Shown in pieces: positions 9,513-17,889 of a stretch of 64,000 bases of DNA; the stretch's first letter is position 1, and every line of letters begins with the position of its first letter. A model generated the notes under the pieces. The model was not told the DNA's origin. It made no database searches and was given only the letters and a program-made list of their open reading frames with translations. Source of the DNA: an uncultured Lutimaribacter sp. (GTDB lineage Bacteria; Pseudomonadota; Alphaproteobacteria; Rhodobacterales; Rhodobacteraceae); the NCBI GenBank assembly GCA_913061505.1, contig CAJXSO010000004.1, positions 1 through 64,000 of the forward strand, read 5' to 3'. The position numbers were made by a program, and so were the translations under genes.

Positions 9513-10153
9513 CACTGGCACGGCATATCCCGAAACTTGCCGCCTGCGTGCTGCTGGCCACATTGGCCGCTTGTGGCAATGACCCCACAACCGCCAGCCC
9601 CGGTTTGGCCAGCCTCCAGCAAGGCTTTGCCGGGCTTTTCAAACCGGCCCAGCCCCGGCCCACTGCCGCGCAAATACGCGCAGCCGTAACACCACAGGTG
9701 CGCCAACAATTGGGCGGTGCCACATTGGCCGTGACCGAAATGCCCGAAACCGGGCAGGCGGCGCTGGTTTATGCCACAGGCCGCAACGGTGATGTCACTA
9801 CCTATAGCACATTGGATAACGTCACCTTTGCGTATCAGCGTGGGGTTTTGGTGGGCACGCGCGGCCTGGGGTTTGATCTGATCACCGCCGATGTGGGTGA
9901 TGTGCAGCGTGCCCTGCGCCAAGGCGGGCGCGCCGTGCGTGTGCATCGCTATCTTGATGGGGAAGACGCGCTGCAAATTCGCAGTTTCATTTGCGATATC
10001 ACCGCCACAAACCCCGCGCGGGAAATCTGCCAGGGGCAGGATACCCGCTTTGAAAATGAATACCAGTTCGATGCCGGTGGGCGTGTCATACGCTCGCGCC
10101 AATGGGTTGGCCCCGAGCGGCAATATCTTATCACAGAGCAGCTGGACGAATGA
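9509..10153 (+). CDS. YjbF-like lipoprotein
   Basis: 214 aa from the ATG that overlaps the TGA of the previous gene (ATGA); an in-frame ATG six codons earlier is possible but has no better ribosome site. The N terminus is a lipoprotein signal with a lipobox ending LLATLAAC, so the mature protein should be anchored through that cysteine. The rest is a compact soluble domain of the YjbF/GfcB group (for example DVTTYSTLDNVTFAYQRGVLVGT split across the middle). It likely works at the outer membrane with the YjbH-like protein in polymer secretion. The coupling and family pairing make the assignment firm; the biochemical role is unknown even in model species. Confidence 0.85.
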   Translation: MTLARHIPKLAACVLLATLAACGNDPTTASPGLASLQQGFAGLFKPAQPRPTAAQIRAAVTPQVRQQLGGATLAVTEMPETGQAALVYATGRNGDVTTYSTLDNVTFAYQRGVLVGTRGLGFDLITADVGDVQRALRQGGRAVRVHRYLDGEDALQIRSFICDITATNPAREICQGQDTRFENEYQFDAGGRVIRSRQWVGPERQYLITEQLDE

Positions 10154-10232
10154 GCGCGTTCAGCCAAACACCTTTGGCATGTGAGCCGCGTTTTGGGCCG
10201 CCCGCCATGAAGACAGGGAAGCGAGTTTGGGA

Positions 10233-11570
10233 ATGAAGATGATGAAAAGCCTGATTGCCGCAATGGCCCTTGGTGCATTGGTTGGGTGTGGCACAGCCTA
10301 TGTGCCCTCGCGCGTGTCCGAGGCGGGCGGCAAAGTGCGCGTTGTGCCGCTGAATGCAGAAACCGTTCTGGCCGCCAACCGGTCGACCTATACGCCCAAA
10401 ACACTGCCTGCCGTGTTCTTCCAAACCTCTGCTGATACGGCCGCTGGCCGCGGTATTGGCGCCGCGCCCGATGCCGTGTTTGACCCGCAAAGCAAACCGG
10501 CCAGCCTGCCCATGCGCGTGCCGCCCGCGGTGGCCAATACGCCCTATGAAATCGGGGTAGGCGATGTGCTGCTTTTGGCCACGCGCGGTGCATCGAGCAC
10601 CGTAGAAGAGCTAAGCGGCCTGCTGGCGGCACAAAGCCGGCGCCAGGGCTATACGGTGCAAGATGATGGCGCCATCGCAATCCCCGATGTGGGCCGGGTG
10701 CAAGTGGCCGGCATGACCTTGGAAGAGGCCGAGGCGGCCCTGTTCCAACGCCTGCTGGAAAGCCAGATTGACCCGACATTCAGCCTGGAAATCGCCGAGT
10801 TCAATTCCAAACGTGTCTCGATCGGCGGGGCGGTTGGCAGCCCAACGGTGCTGCCCGTGGGCCTGTTGCCGGTGACGCTGGATCAGGCGCTGACCTCAGT
10901 GGGGGGTGTCACGACCCCCGATGTTGATTATGCCTCGATCCGCATTTACCGCGATGGCACGCTGTATCAGATCCCGCTGCGCAACTACCTGGAAACGCCG
11001 TCGCTGCAAAAAACCCGGCTGTTGGGTGGTGATGCGGTCTATGTCGATACAGAATTTGATCTGACACGCGCGCAATCGTATTTCAGCGAGCAGCTGTCGC
11101 TGATCCAGTTCCGCCAGTCATCGCGCAGCCAGGCCCGCGCTGAATTGCAAAGCGCCATGGCCGAGGCGCGCAGCAATTTTCAGGCCCAGGCCCAGTTTGA
11201 TGCGGTCGATCGCGATTATGTCTATCTGACCGGCGAGGTGAAAACCCCCAGCCGCTTTGCCCTGCCCATGGGGCGCACCGCCAGTTTGGCCGACGCGCTT
11301 TACGAACAGGGCGGCTTTGCCAGCGAAAAGGCCAACCCCGCCCAGATTTACGTGCTGCGCGGCTCGGATAACCCGGCCGAGATGGGCGCTGTTACCGCCT
11401 TTCACCTGAATGCACGCGAGGCGGCCAATTTTGTGCTGGCCACCCGCATGCAGCTGCGCCCCAATGACGTGATTTTCGTGGCCGAACAGCCCATCACCAA
11501 ATGGAACCGCTTTATCCAGCAGTTGACGCCTTCGATCATCACCACCACGGTATCGGCTGTTAACAACTGA
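10233..11570 (+). CDS. Wza-like polysaccharide export protein
   Basis: 445 aa from ATG 10233, preceded by AGGGAAGCGAG; a TTG two codons upstream is less likely. The N terminus is a lipoprotein signal (MKSLIAAMALGALVGCG). After about residue 105 comes the Poly_export domain (YEIGVGDVLLLATRG, DDGAIAIPDVGRVQVAG), followed by SLBB-type domains (VSIGGAVGSPTVLPV and DYVYLTGEVKTPSRFALP). Wza proteins form the octameric outer-membrane channel for capsule or exopolysaccharide. It is the last gene of the yjbH-yjbF-wza set and is followed at once by a strong terminator. It is the natural partner of the Wzc-like kinase at 2.7 kb. Confidence 0.92.
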   Translation: MKMMKSLIAAMALGALVGCGTAYVPSRVSEAGGKVRVVPLNAETVLAANRSTYTPKTLPAVFFQTSADTAAGRGIGAAPDAVFDPQSKPASLPMRVPPAVANTPYEIGVGDVLLLATRGASSTVEELSGLLAAQSRRQGYTVQDDGAIAIPDVGRVQVAGMTLEEAEAALFQRLLESQIDPTFSLEIAEFNSKRVSIGGAVGSPTVLPVGLLPVTLDQALTSVGGVTTPDVDYASIRIYRDGTLYQIPLRNYLETPSLQKTRLLGGDAVYVDTEFDLTRAQSYFSEQLSLIQFRQSSRSQARAELQSAMAEARSNFQAQAQFDAVDRDYVYLTGEVKTPSRFALPMGRTASLADALYEQGGFASEKANPAQIYVLRGSDNPAEMGAVTAFHLNAREAANFVLATRMQLRPNDVIFVAEQPITKWNRFIQQLTPSIITTTVSAVNN

Positions 11571-11580
11571 GTTGATCAAT

Positions 11581-11621
11581 AAAAAGGGGCGCGCCGGCAG
11601 TCGCTGGTGCGCCCCTTTTTT
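11581..11621. terminator. Strong bidirectional rho-independent terminator
   Basis: A 10-bp GC-rich stem (AAGGGGCGC ... GCGCCCCTT) with A-tract on one side and T-tract on the other lies between the convergent Wza-like gene and msrA. It can end transcription from both directions. Confidence 0.9.
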
Positions 11622-11629
11622 GTGGCTGG

Positions 11630-12139
11630 TTATTCCGCTGCGCTGCGTTTGGGCAGCACCCAATCGGGGCGGGGGAAATGGCAGGTATAGCCATTGGGCA
11701 GGCGTTGCAGATAGTCTTGGTGTTCAGGTTCTGCCTGCCAAAAATCACCCACTGGTTCCACCTCGGTTACCACTTTGCCCGGCCATAGCCCGCTGGCATC
11801 GACATCGGCAATCGTATCCAGCGCCACCTGTTTTTGCGCCTCGCTGGCATAATAAATGGCGCTACGGTAGCTTAGCCCAATGTCATTGCCCTGCCGGTTT
11901 GGCGTGCTTGGGTCGTGGATTTGAAAGAAAAATTCCAAGATCTGGCGATAGCTGATGCGCGCGGGGTCAAAGAAAATCTCGATCCCTTCGGCATGGGTGC
12001 CATGGTTGCGATAGGTGGCATTGGGCACATCACCGCCGGTATAGCCCACGCGCGTGCGCAACACCCCCGGCAGTTTGCGGATCAGCTCTTGCATGCCCCA
12101 AAAACAGCCCCCCGCCAGAACGGCGCGTTCTTCTGTCAT
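11630..12139 (-). CDS. msrA: Peptide methionine-(S)-sulfoxide reductase MsrA
   Basis: 169 aa from ATG 12139, preceded by GAGGAAATCG. The catalytic motif GGCFWG is at residues ~10-15, and the conserved VGYTGG and YRNHGTHAE follow, with the usual 'YYxSEAQ' element (YYASEAQKQ). The enzyme reduces the S epimer of methionine sulfoxide in oxidised proteins. The start overlaps the stop of msrB (ATGA), so the two are translated together and cover both sulfoxide epimers. A longer open frame exists upstream but lies inside msrB and has no homologous residues. Confidence 0.96.
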   Translation of the reverse strand: MTEERAVLAGGCFWGMQELIRKLPGVLRTRVGYTGGDVPNATYRNHGTHAEGIEIFFDPARISYRQILEFFFQIHDPSTPNRQGNDIGLSYRSAIYYASEAQKQVALDTIADVDASGLWPGKVVTEVEPVGDFWQAEPEHQDYLQRLPNGYTCHFPRPDWVLPKRSAAE

Positions 12140-12585
12140 TCGATTTCCTCCACTTGGGGTAAATAGGCGCCATAGCCCTCGTCTTGCATGTCGTCGCGGT
12201 GAACAAACCGCAGCGATGCGGAATTGATACAATAGCGCAGGCCGCCCCGGTCGCGTGGGCCATCGGGAAACACATGGCCCAAATGGCTGTCACCATGGCG
12301 CGAGCGCACCTCGACGCGCAGCATGCCGTGGCTGGTATCTTGCAGCTCGACCACGTTTTCCGGCTCGATCGGCTTCACAAAGCTGGGCCAGCCGCAGCCA
12401 GATTCGTATTTGGCCGACGAGGCAAACAGCGGTTCGCCCGAAACGATATCGACGTAAATGCCCGGCTCTTTGTTATACAAATATTTGCCCGTGCCGGGGC
12501 GTTCTGTGCCGCTTTCCTGCGTTACCCAATATTCTTCGGGCGATAGGGCGGCAATGGCATCTGGGGTTTTGGCATAGGTTGGCAT
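12136..12585 (-). CDS. msrB: Peptide methionine-(R)-sulfoxide reductase MsrB
   Basis: 149 aa from ATG 12585, which follows AAAGGAGACGCC. The SelR domain is complete: [15 protein letters not shown], the CGWPSF motif, [10 protein letters not shown] and the catalytic [11 protein letters not shown]. The CxxC pairs that bind zinc in many MsrB proteins are absent, so this looks like the zinc-free form. It reduces methionine-R-sulfoxide and is coupled to msrA by a 4-nt overlap. The upstream 203 nt are shared with the divergent glycosyltransferase gene. Confidence 0.95.
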   Translation of the reverse strand: MPTYAKTPDAIAALSPEEYWVTQESGTERPGTGKYLYNKEPGIYVDIVSGEPLFASSAKYESGCGWPSFVKPIEPENVVELQDTSHGMLRVEVRSRHGDSHLGHVFPDGPRDRGGLRYCINSASLRFVHRDDMQDEGYGAYLPQVEEIE

Positions 12586-12788
12586 GGCGTCTCCTTTGGC
12601 CGGCATGCTGCTATAAATGGGGCTTTTTGCGGGCTTGCAAAGCGGTTTGTGGTAAAATTTACCGGCGCCAAATGTGCAGCACACAGGCCACGCCCGCCAT
12701 AGAATGCACGCACCGCCCGGCAATGCCCCTTTCGCTTTGGCGCAGCGGGGCTATTCTGGCGCCCAGTTTGGTAAAAGGTTGGCCCATT

Positions 12789-13634
12789 ATGCACCCGCAA
12801 ATATTGGGGTTTTTAAGGTTTTCGTTTTTCGGCCCCAGCGATACAAAGCTGGATTATTCCGACCGGCAAGCCGCATTCGAGCGGCTTTACAGCCCCCGGC
12901 GCATGGAAACACGGTTTCAGCTGTTCGAACATATGGTGCTGCCGGGGTTTCGGGCGCAAACAGACCCTGATTTCAAGCTTGTGGTCTTAAGCTCGGCCGT
13001 TATGCCCGAGGGCTATCGCACGCGCCTGGCCCAGCTTTGCGCCAGCCTGCCCCAGATCGAGCTGATTTTTGCAGAAGGCGAAAGCATCGGCCCCGAAGTG
13101 GGCCGCTATACGCTAAATCCGGCTGTCGCGGGGCAGGGTTTGTTGCAGTTTCGCTGCGATGATGATGATGCCATATCGCAAAATTTTATCGCCACCTTAC
13201 GCAGCTGGGCGCCGCATTTGGCCAGCGATATGTTGCTGACCATGCCCAAAGGCCTGATGCTGTGGCTACGCGATGGCAAACCCGAATTGTTGCCAATGTT
13301 TCGCCCCCATACCGGGGCAGGATATGCGTTTTACGCCAGCGGCCCATCGCGGCGCAATGTTTTTGGCTTTTCGCATATCAAATCAGGGCGCAGGTTTCCT
13401 TCGCTGTCAGATCCACGGCTTTTTGCCTATATCCAGTCTTTCACCGATACATCCGATACCGCCGCCCGCGCACCCCGTAAAATTGCCCATTTTTTGAAAA
13501 CAGCGGGCGTCGATCTGCGCCAAGACCATAGCAAATTCGTGCAGCGCGCCCTACAAGGCGATTTTGCCTATACCAGCGCCGATGCTTTGCAGGCGCTTTT
13601 GCAACAGGTGCACGATCTGCCCCAACAGCCTTAA
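12789..13634 (+). CDS. Putative rhamnosyltransferase-type glycosyltransferase
   Basis: 281 aa from ATG 12789. The sequence resembles the putative rhamnosyl transferase family (PF11316): an early ERLYSPRRMETRFQLFE segment, PGFRAQTDPDFKLVVLSS, and an acidic cluster (FRCDDDDAIS near residue 120) in the position of the nucleotide-sugar/metal motif. No signal peptide or membrane helix is seen, so it should act in the cytoplasm. An in-frame ATG 22 codons upstream is possible, but the conserved region begins after 12789. It overlaps the convergent sulfotransferase-like gene by 4 nt. Sugar donor and acceptor cannot be read from sequence; a role in surface glycan is inferred from the nearby export genes. 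Confidence 0.75.
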   Translation: MHPQILGFLRFSFFGPSDTKLDYSDRQAAFERLYSPRRMETRFQLFEHMVLPGFRAQTDPDFKLVVLSSAVMPEGYRTRLAQLCASLPQIELIFAEGESIGPEVGRYTLNPAVAGQGLLQFRCDDDDAISQNFIATLRSWAPHLASDMLLTMPKGLMLWLRDGKPELLPMFRPHTGAGYAFYASGPSRRNVFGFSHIKSGRRFPSLSDPRLFAYIQSFTDTSDTAARAPRKIAHFLKTAGVDLRQDHSKFVQRALQGDFAYTSADALQALLQQVHDLPQQP

Positions 13635-14332
13635 TCGCCCTGGGGTTTGCGGGTGTTTTCATTGGCCCGCCCCCACCAGGGCAATTTCAGGCCCAAAAAC
13701 GCCTCTAGCTGGCTTTGTGCCGTGGGGTCGGCGATGTTGTATTCCAGAAAATCTGGCGCACCGGCAAAGACCTGCCTGCAAAAGGCGTAATGCCCCTCGA
13801 TCCAGCGGATGCGTTCGCCATCGGTCTGGCCATAGCCCAAGGGCAAGCCGGGAATGGTATTTTGCGGCAGGCGCCGGTTGCCCAGGTTTGACCAGCGCGC
13901 CATGCTGTCAGATAGCGCTGCTGCATCGCGATATGTCAGCACAAAGCGGGCGCCGGGGTGATGCTGGCGAATGGCCGACAAAATCCCCCAATCGGTTTGT
14001 GGCCACAGGTTTAGCCCGTTGCGCACAATGTCAATTTCGCTAAAGGCGTCGAATTCGGGCATCAGGGCCAGCGGATCGCCTTGGCTGAAATACCCGTCAT
14101 ACATCAACCGCCCAACGAAACTGCGCACAATGGCGCGGTTTTCGGTTTGCCCGGGCCTGATGCGCCAGTCAGCCACCCGCAGGCCCGCCTGTTTCAGCGC
14201 CTCGCCCAGCGTTGTGGTGCCTGATTTTGGCAAACCCAAATTGATGATTTTCAGCGCCGGCCCATCCACGCCATACCCCCAAACACTGGTAAAACTGCCA
14301 CCAAACAGGCCATATAACCCCCCGCACCGCAA
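13631..14332 (-). CDS. Sulfotransferase-family protein
   Basis: 233 aa. Near residue 31 the segment IINLGLPKSGTTTLGEAL is the 5'-phosphosulfate-binding loop of PAPS-dependent sulfotransferases. The 3'-phosphate region is represented by FVLTYRDAAALSDSMARW, where the usual 'xxxRxPxxxxxSxxxx' pattern is retained as R, D and S. The C terminus (LEAFLGLKLPWWGRANENTRK) is also typical of bacterial family members. The ATG at 14332 leaves about 25 extra residues before the core; an internal GTG start is possible. It would transfer sulfate to a glycan or other small acceptor. Neighbouring glycosyltransferase and export genes suggest glycan sulfation, which is inference. Confidence 0.78.
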   Translation of the reverse strand: MRCGGLYGLFGGSFTSVWGYGVDGPALKIINLGLPKSGTTTLGEALKQAGLRVADWRIRPGQTENRAIVRSFVGRLMYDGYFSQGDPLALMPEFDAFSEIDIVRNGLNLWPQTDWGILSAIRQHHPGARFVLTYRDAAALSDSMARWSNLGNRRLPQNTIPGLPLGYGQTDGERIRWIEGHYAFCRQVFAGAPDFLEYNIADPTAQSQLEAFLGLKLPWWGRANENTRKPQGD

Positions 14333-14344
14333 GGGGGCAGGCGC

Positions 14345-14860
14345 CTATTCCAGCGGTCTGTGCACAAATTCTGGCCTGGGCCCGCCGCGCGCCCAGGTCA
14401 TTTGTGCCTCTGTTTCAATTGCGCAGGGGCGGATATGGCGCAGCCTGGCCAAGGCGGCGCTGGCAGGTTCGCCCGCATCCACCATCAGCCGCAGCGCCAC
14501 CATGCCCGATCGCCCACACCCGCCCATGCAATGCACCAACACCCGCCCGCCCCCGCGCAACGCTGTCAGCGCAGCGGTTGATAGCGTGGGCCACTTGGCC
14601 TGCTGCGCCTTGTCTGGAACGCCGTAATCAGCGATGGGCATATGCACCCAACGCGCACCGCGGCTTTGCATGTCTTGGCCCAATTGGCTGGCATTTTGCG
14701 CCGCCATTTCCGCCGCAGTTACCAGCGTTATCACCAAGGCAGGGCGCCATTCGCGGATATGTTCTATATCATCGGCATAGGCGCCATCGCGCCCGGGCAT
14801 GGGGCACAGGGCCAAAATGCCCCCGCCTACGGGTAATGCATGAATGACAATGCCTGCCAC
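14345..14860 (-). CDS. Dual-specificity/tyrosine protein phosphatase-like protein
   Basis: 171 aa if translation starts at GTG 14860. That start has a perfect AGGAGG seven bases upstream, whereas the upstream ATG at 14917 has its only purine-rich site directly touching the codon. The signature VLVHCMGGCGRSGM holds the catalytic Cys and Arg of the HCx5R loop. An earlier IADYGVP supplies the general-acid Asp region. The fold matches cytosolic DSP-like phosphatases of about 170 residues. Substrate is unknown. It lies 12 nt downstream of nothing on its own strand and precedes the sulfotransferase-like gene in the same direction, so the two may share a transcript. Confidence 0.83.
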   Translation of the reverse strand: MAGIVIHALPVGGGILALCPMPGRDGAYADDIEHIREWRPALVITLVTAAEMAAQNASQLGQDMQSRGARWVHMPIADYGVPDKAQQAKWPTLSTAALTALRGGGRVLVHCMGGCGRSGMVALRLMVDAGEPASAALARLRHIRPCAIETEAQMTWARGGPRPEFVHRPLE

Positions 14861-15026
14861 GCGCGGCCCTCCTGTTATGGGCGCAGTGTGCCGGGCAATC
14901 TGGCGGGCGTGCAACATCTCTTTCGCGCCTTTGCCCCATCTGCCAGCACACCACGGCTGGACGCTTGGCGCCCAAGCGCATAGTGTATGTGCACCTGCCC
15001 AACCGGCACCCGAAACCGAGGCCCCA

Positions 15027-16808
15027 ATGAGCGAAACTGCCAAAACAGGCTATCAGGTTCTGGCGCGGAAATACCGCCCCGAAACCTTTGCCGATCTGGT
15101 CGGACAAGAGGCAATGGTGCGCACCCTGCGCAATGCCTTTCAGGCCGATCGTATCGCGCAGGCCTTTATCATGACGGGTATTCGCGGCACTGGCAAAACC
15201 ACCACCGCGCGTATCATCGCCAAGGGCATGAATTGCATCGGCCCCGATGGAACCGGCACCCCCACAACCGATCCTTGCGGCCAGTGCGAACATTGTGTCG
15301 CCATCATGGAAGGGCGGCATGTGGATGTGATGGAAATGGATGCCGCCTCGCGCACGGGCGTGGGTGACATTCGCGAAATTATCGATAGCGTGCACTATCG
15401 CGCGGCATCGGCCCGCTACAAGATATATATCATCGACGAGGTGCATATGCTGTCTACCAGCGCGTTTAACGCGCTGCTGAAAACGCTGGAAGAGCCGCCC
15501 GCCCACGTCAAATTTATCTTCGCCACCACCGAAATTCGCAAAGTGCCGGTGACGGTGCTTAGCCGCTGCCAACGCTTCGATCTGCGCCGCATCGAACCCG
15601 AGGTGATGGTGGCGCTGCTGCGCAAAATCGCCACCGCCGAGGGTGCCAGCATCTCGGATGATGCGCTGGCGCTGATCACCCGCGCCGCCGAAGGATCGGC
15701 CCGCGATGCCACCTCGCTGCTCGATCAGGCCATCAGCCATGGGGCGGGCGAAACCACCGCCGATCAGGTGCGTGCCATGCTGGGCCTGGCCGATCGCGGC
15801 CGCGTGCTGGATCTGTTCGATATGATCTTGCGCGGCGATGTGGCCGCCGCCCTGTCGGAACTGGGCGCACAATATGCCGATGGCGCCGATCCGCTGGCCG
15901 TTCTGCGCGATCTGGCCGAAATCACGCATTGGGTCTCCATCGTCAAAATCACCCCACAGGCCGCCGACGATCCAACTGTCAGCCCAGACGAGCGGCAGCG
16001 CGGTCAGCACATGGCCTCGGCCCTGCCCATGCGGGTGCTCACGCGGATGTGGCAGATGCTGCTGAAGGCGCTGGAAGAGGTGGCCGCTGCCCCCAATGCC
16101 ATGATGGCGGCCGAAATGGCCGTTATTCGCCTCACCCATGTGGCCGATCTGCCCAGCCCGGAAGAGCTGCTGCGCCGCGCCCAAGAGGCGGGGCCAAACC
16201 CCGGCTTGCCGCGTTCCACCCCCACAGGGCCGGGCGCACCCTCGGGCGCAGGCGCCCAGGCGATCGCCACCCATAGCGCCCCCGCAGGCCCCGCCAGCGG
16301 TGGGGCGCCGCAGGCGCAAACCACAGGCGCCGGTGCCAGCCTGGCCTATGCCGCCCAGCCATCGCCCGCCCTTGATCGCTTTCCCAGTTTCGAACATGTG
16401 CTGGAACTCATCCGCAGCAACCGCGATGTAAAGCTGCTGGTCGAGGTCGAAAACGACCTGCGCCTGGCGCGCTACAGCCCTGGCCGTATCGAATTTGTGC
16501 CCACCGAACGCGCGGCCACCGATCTGGCCCAGCGATTGGGGGCGGCCCTGCAGCGCTGGACAGGCAACCGCTGGGCGGTCAGCGTGGTCAACCAGGGCGG
16601 TGGCGAAACCATAGCAGAAAAACGCGATGCAGCAGATCAGGCCCTGCGCAACCAGGCCCTGGCCCACCCCATGGTGCAGGCCGTTGTGGCCGCATTCCCT
16701 GCCGCGCGCATCACCGCCATTCGCACCTTGCAAGATACCCAGGCCCAAGCCCTCTCCGAGGCGCTGGCCGAGGTCGAAGACGAATGGGATCCTTTCGAAG
16801 AAGATTAA
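15027..16808 (+). CDS. dnaX: DNA polymerase III subunits gamma and tau
   Basis: 593 aa from ATG 15027 (MSETAKTGYQVLARKYRP). The AAA+ clamp-loader domain shows Walker A (GIRGTGKTTTARI), the zinc-binding CGQCEHC, Walker B (YIIDEVHMLS), and the sensor SRC motif (TVLSRCQRFDLRR). Domains II and III follow, and then an Ala/Pro/Gly-rich linker from ~residue 395 to 450 leads to the tau C-terminal domain. The protein loads the beta clamp and links polymerase to helicase. It is the first gene of dnaX-ybaB-recR, the common order. A long alternative frame starting at 14844 is not used because it precedes the conserved N terminus by 61 residues. I did not find an obvious programmed-frameshift heptamer. 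Confidence 0.97.
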   Translation: MSETAKTGYQVLARKYRPETFADLVGQEAMVRTLRNAFQADRIAQAFIMTGIRGTGKTTTARIIAKGMNCIGPDGTGTPTTDPCGQCEHCVAIMEGRHVDVMEMDAASRTGVGDIREIIDSVHYRAASARYKIYIIDEVHMLSTSAFNALLKTLEEPPAHVKFIFATTEIRKVPVTVLSRCQRFDLRRIEPEVMVALLRKIATAEGASISDDALALITRAAEGSARDATSLLDQAISHGAGETTADQVRAMLGLADRGRVLDLFDMILRGDVAAALSELGAQYADGADPLAVLRDLAEITHWVSIVKITPQAADDPTVSPDERQRGQHMASALPMRVLTRMWQMLLKALEEVAAAPNAMMAAEMAVIRLTHVADLPSPEELLRRAQEAGPNPGLPRSTPTGPGAPSGAGAQAIATHSAPAGPASGGAPQAQTTGAGASLAYAAQPSPALDRFPSFEHVLELIRSNRDVKLLVEVENDLRLARYSPGRIEFVPTERAATDLAQRLGAALQRWTGNRWAVSVVNQGGGETIAEKRDAADQALRNQALAHPMVQAVVAAFPAARITAIRTLQDTQAQALSEALAEVEDEWDPFEED

Positions 16809-16833
16809 CCGCGCAGCGACACAGGAGATATAA

Positions 16834-17178
16834 ATGCTAAAAGGATTGGGCGGCCTTGGCGATATGGCCAAAATGATGAAAGCCGCACAGGAAATGCAGG
16901 GCAAAATGGCCCAGCTTCAAGACGATTTGAACCACGTCTTGGTCGAGGGGCGCTCTGGCGCAGGTTTGGTCACAGCCACCTGCAGCGCCAAGGGCGAATT
17001 GAAAGCGCTCGATATCGACCCGTCTATTTTCAACCCTGATGAAAAAGAAGTGGTCGAAGATCTTATTCTCGCCGCTATCAAGGATGCGCAGGCCAAAGCG
17101 GCTGAACGCTCTCAGGAAGAAATGGCCAAACTGACCGAGGGCCTCGGCCTTCCCAAAGACATGAAGCTGCCTTTCTGA
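16834..17178 (+). CDS. YbaB/EbfC-family nucleoid-associated protein
   Basis: 114 aa. The N-terminal helix is Met/Lys/Gln-rich ([17 protein letters not shown]), followed by the conserved [23 protein letters not shown] core and a C-terminal helix. This is a small dimeric DNA-binding protein that sits between dnaX and recR in many bacteria. A good ribosome site (AGGAGATATAA) precedes the ATG. Its role in recombination or nucleoid structure is known from the family rather than visible here. Confidence 0.95.
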   Translation: MLKGLGGLGDMAKMMKAAQEMQGKMAQLQDDLNHVLVEGRSGAGLVTATCSAKGELKALDIDPSIFNPDEKEVVEDLILAAIKDAQAKAAERSQEEMAKLTEGLGLPKDMKLPF

Positions 17179-17208
17179 TCTTCATCTTGCTGCAAATACT
17201 CCGGGGGT

Positions 17209-17226
17209 CCGGGGGCTGGCCCCCGG
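17209..17226. repeat. Intergenic palindrome CCGGGGGC-TG-GCCCCCGG type
   Basis: An 8-bp GC palindrome with a two-base centre lies in the 73 nt between ybaB and recR, inside the longer context 'tgcaaatactccgggggtccgggggctggcccccggcacggcccc'-like sequence. Such G/C-run palindromes recur between genes in this bacterial family. It has no T-tract, so it is more likely an intergenic repeat than a terminator. Confidence 0.5.
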
Positions 17227-17251
17227 CACGGCCCCAGCCATAGGTTTCACC

Positions 17252-17845
17252 ATGCATTCCAACCGCCAGATCGATGCCTTGATCGAATTAATGGCCAAAT
17301 TGCCCGGTCTTGGCCCGCGTTCGGCGCGCCGCGCGGTGTTGCAGATGATCCGCAAGCGCGCGCTTGTCATGCAGCCTTTGGCCGATTTGCTGCAACAGGT
17401 GGCGGCCACAGCGCGCGAATGCCTGAATTGCGGCAATATTGGCACCGCCGATATTTGCGACATCTGCGCAAGCGAAGGCCGCGCCAATGGCCAGATCTGC
17501 GTGGTCGAAGACGTGGCCGATCTTTGGGCGATGGAACGTGGCGGTGCGTTCAAGGGCCGTTATCATGTGTTGGGGGGCACGCTTTCCGTGCTCGATCAGG
17601 TCGGGCCCGAACAGCTGCGCATTCCCCGTCTTGTTGATCGCGTGGCAACCGAGGGCGTAACCGAGGTGATTTTGGCGCTCAACGCCACGGTCGATGGCCA
17701 AACCACCGCCCATTACATCGCCGATCAGCTTGAAGGGCGGGTGGCGATCAGTTCGCTGGCCCAGGGTGTGCCCATCGGCGGCGAGCTGGATTATCTCGAT
17801 GATGGCACCATCACCGCCGCCTTTATGGCACGCAAGCCGGTGTAA
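17252..17845 (+). CDS. recR: Recombination mediator RecR
   Basis: 197 aa. The helix-hairpin-helix ([16 protein letters not shown]) is at residues ~17-32. The zinc finger is [16 protein letters not shown], and the Toprim domain shows [13 protein letters not shown] and the '[13 protein letters not shown]' element. With RecO and RecF it loads RecA on gapped DNA. It is third in dnaX-ybaB-recR and is followed by a hairpin shared with the convergent decarboxylase gene. Confidence 0.97.
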   Translation: MHSNRQIDALIELMAKLPGLGPRSARRAVLQMIRKRALVMQPLADLLQQVAATARECLNCGNIGTADICDICASEGRANGQICVVEDVADLWAMERGGAFKGRYHVLGGTLSVLDQVGPEQLRIPRLVDRVATEGVTEVILALNATVDGQTTAHYIADQLEGRVAISSLAQGVPIGGELDYLDDGTITAAFMARKPV

Positions 17846-17860
17846 CAAGCCGGTGTAAAA

Positions 17861-17880
17861 GGGGCCGCTGCCGCAGCCCC
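17861..17880. terminator. Possible bidirectional terminator between recR and the decarboxylase gene
   Basis: GGGGC ... GCCCC forms a short hairpin in the 44 nt between two convergent genes, with AAAA on one side. The T-tract is poor, so a terminator role is only likely. Confidence 0.4.
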
Positions 17881-17889
17881 CAAAGCCGT

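Noticed and set aside
15027-16808. Programmed frameshift in dnaX giving a short gamma form
   Set aside because: No A-rich slippery heptamer with a following hairpin was seen at the expected place.
14769-16904. A 711-codon open frame on the strand opposite dnaX
   Set aside because: It mirrors the codon bias of dnaX and has a His/Gly/Gln-rich composition with no domain; dnaX on the + strand is complete and in its usual gene order.
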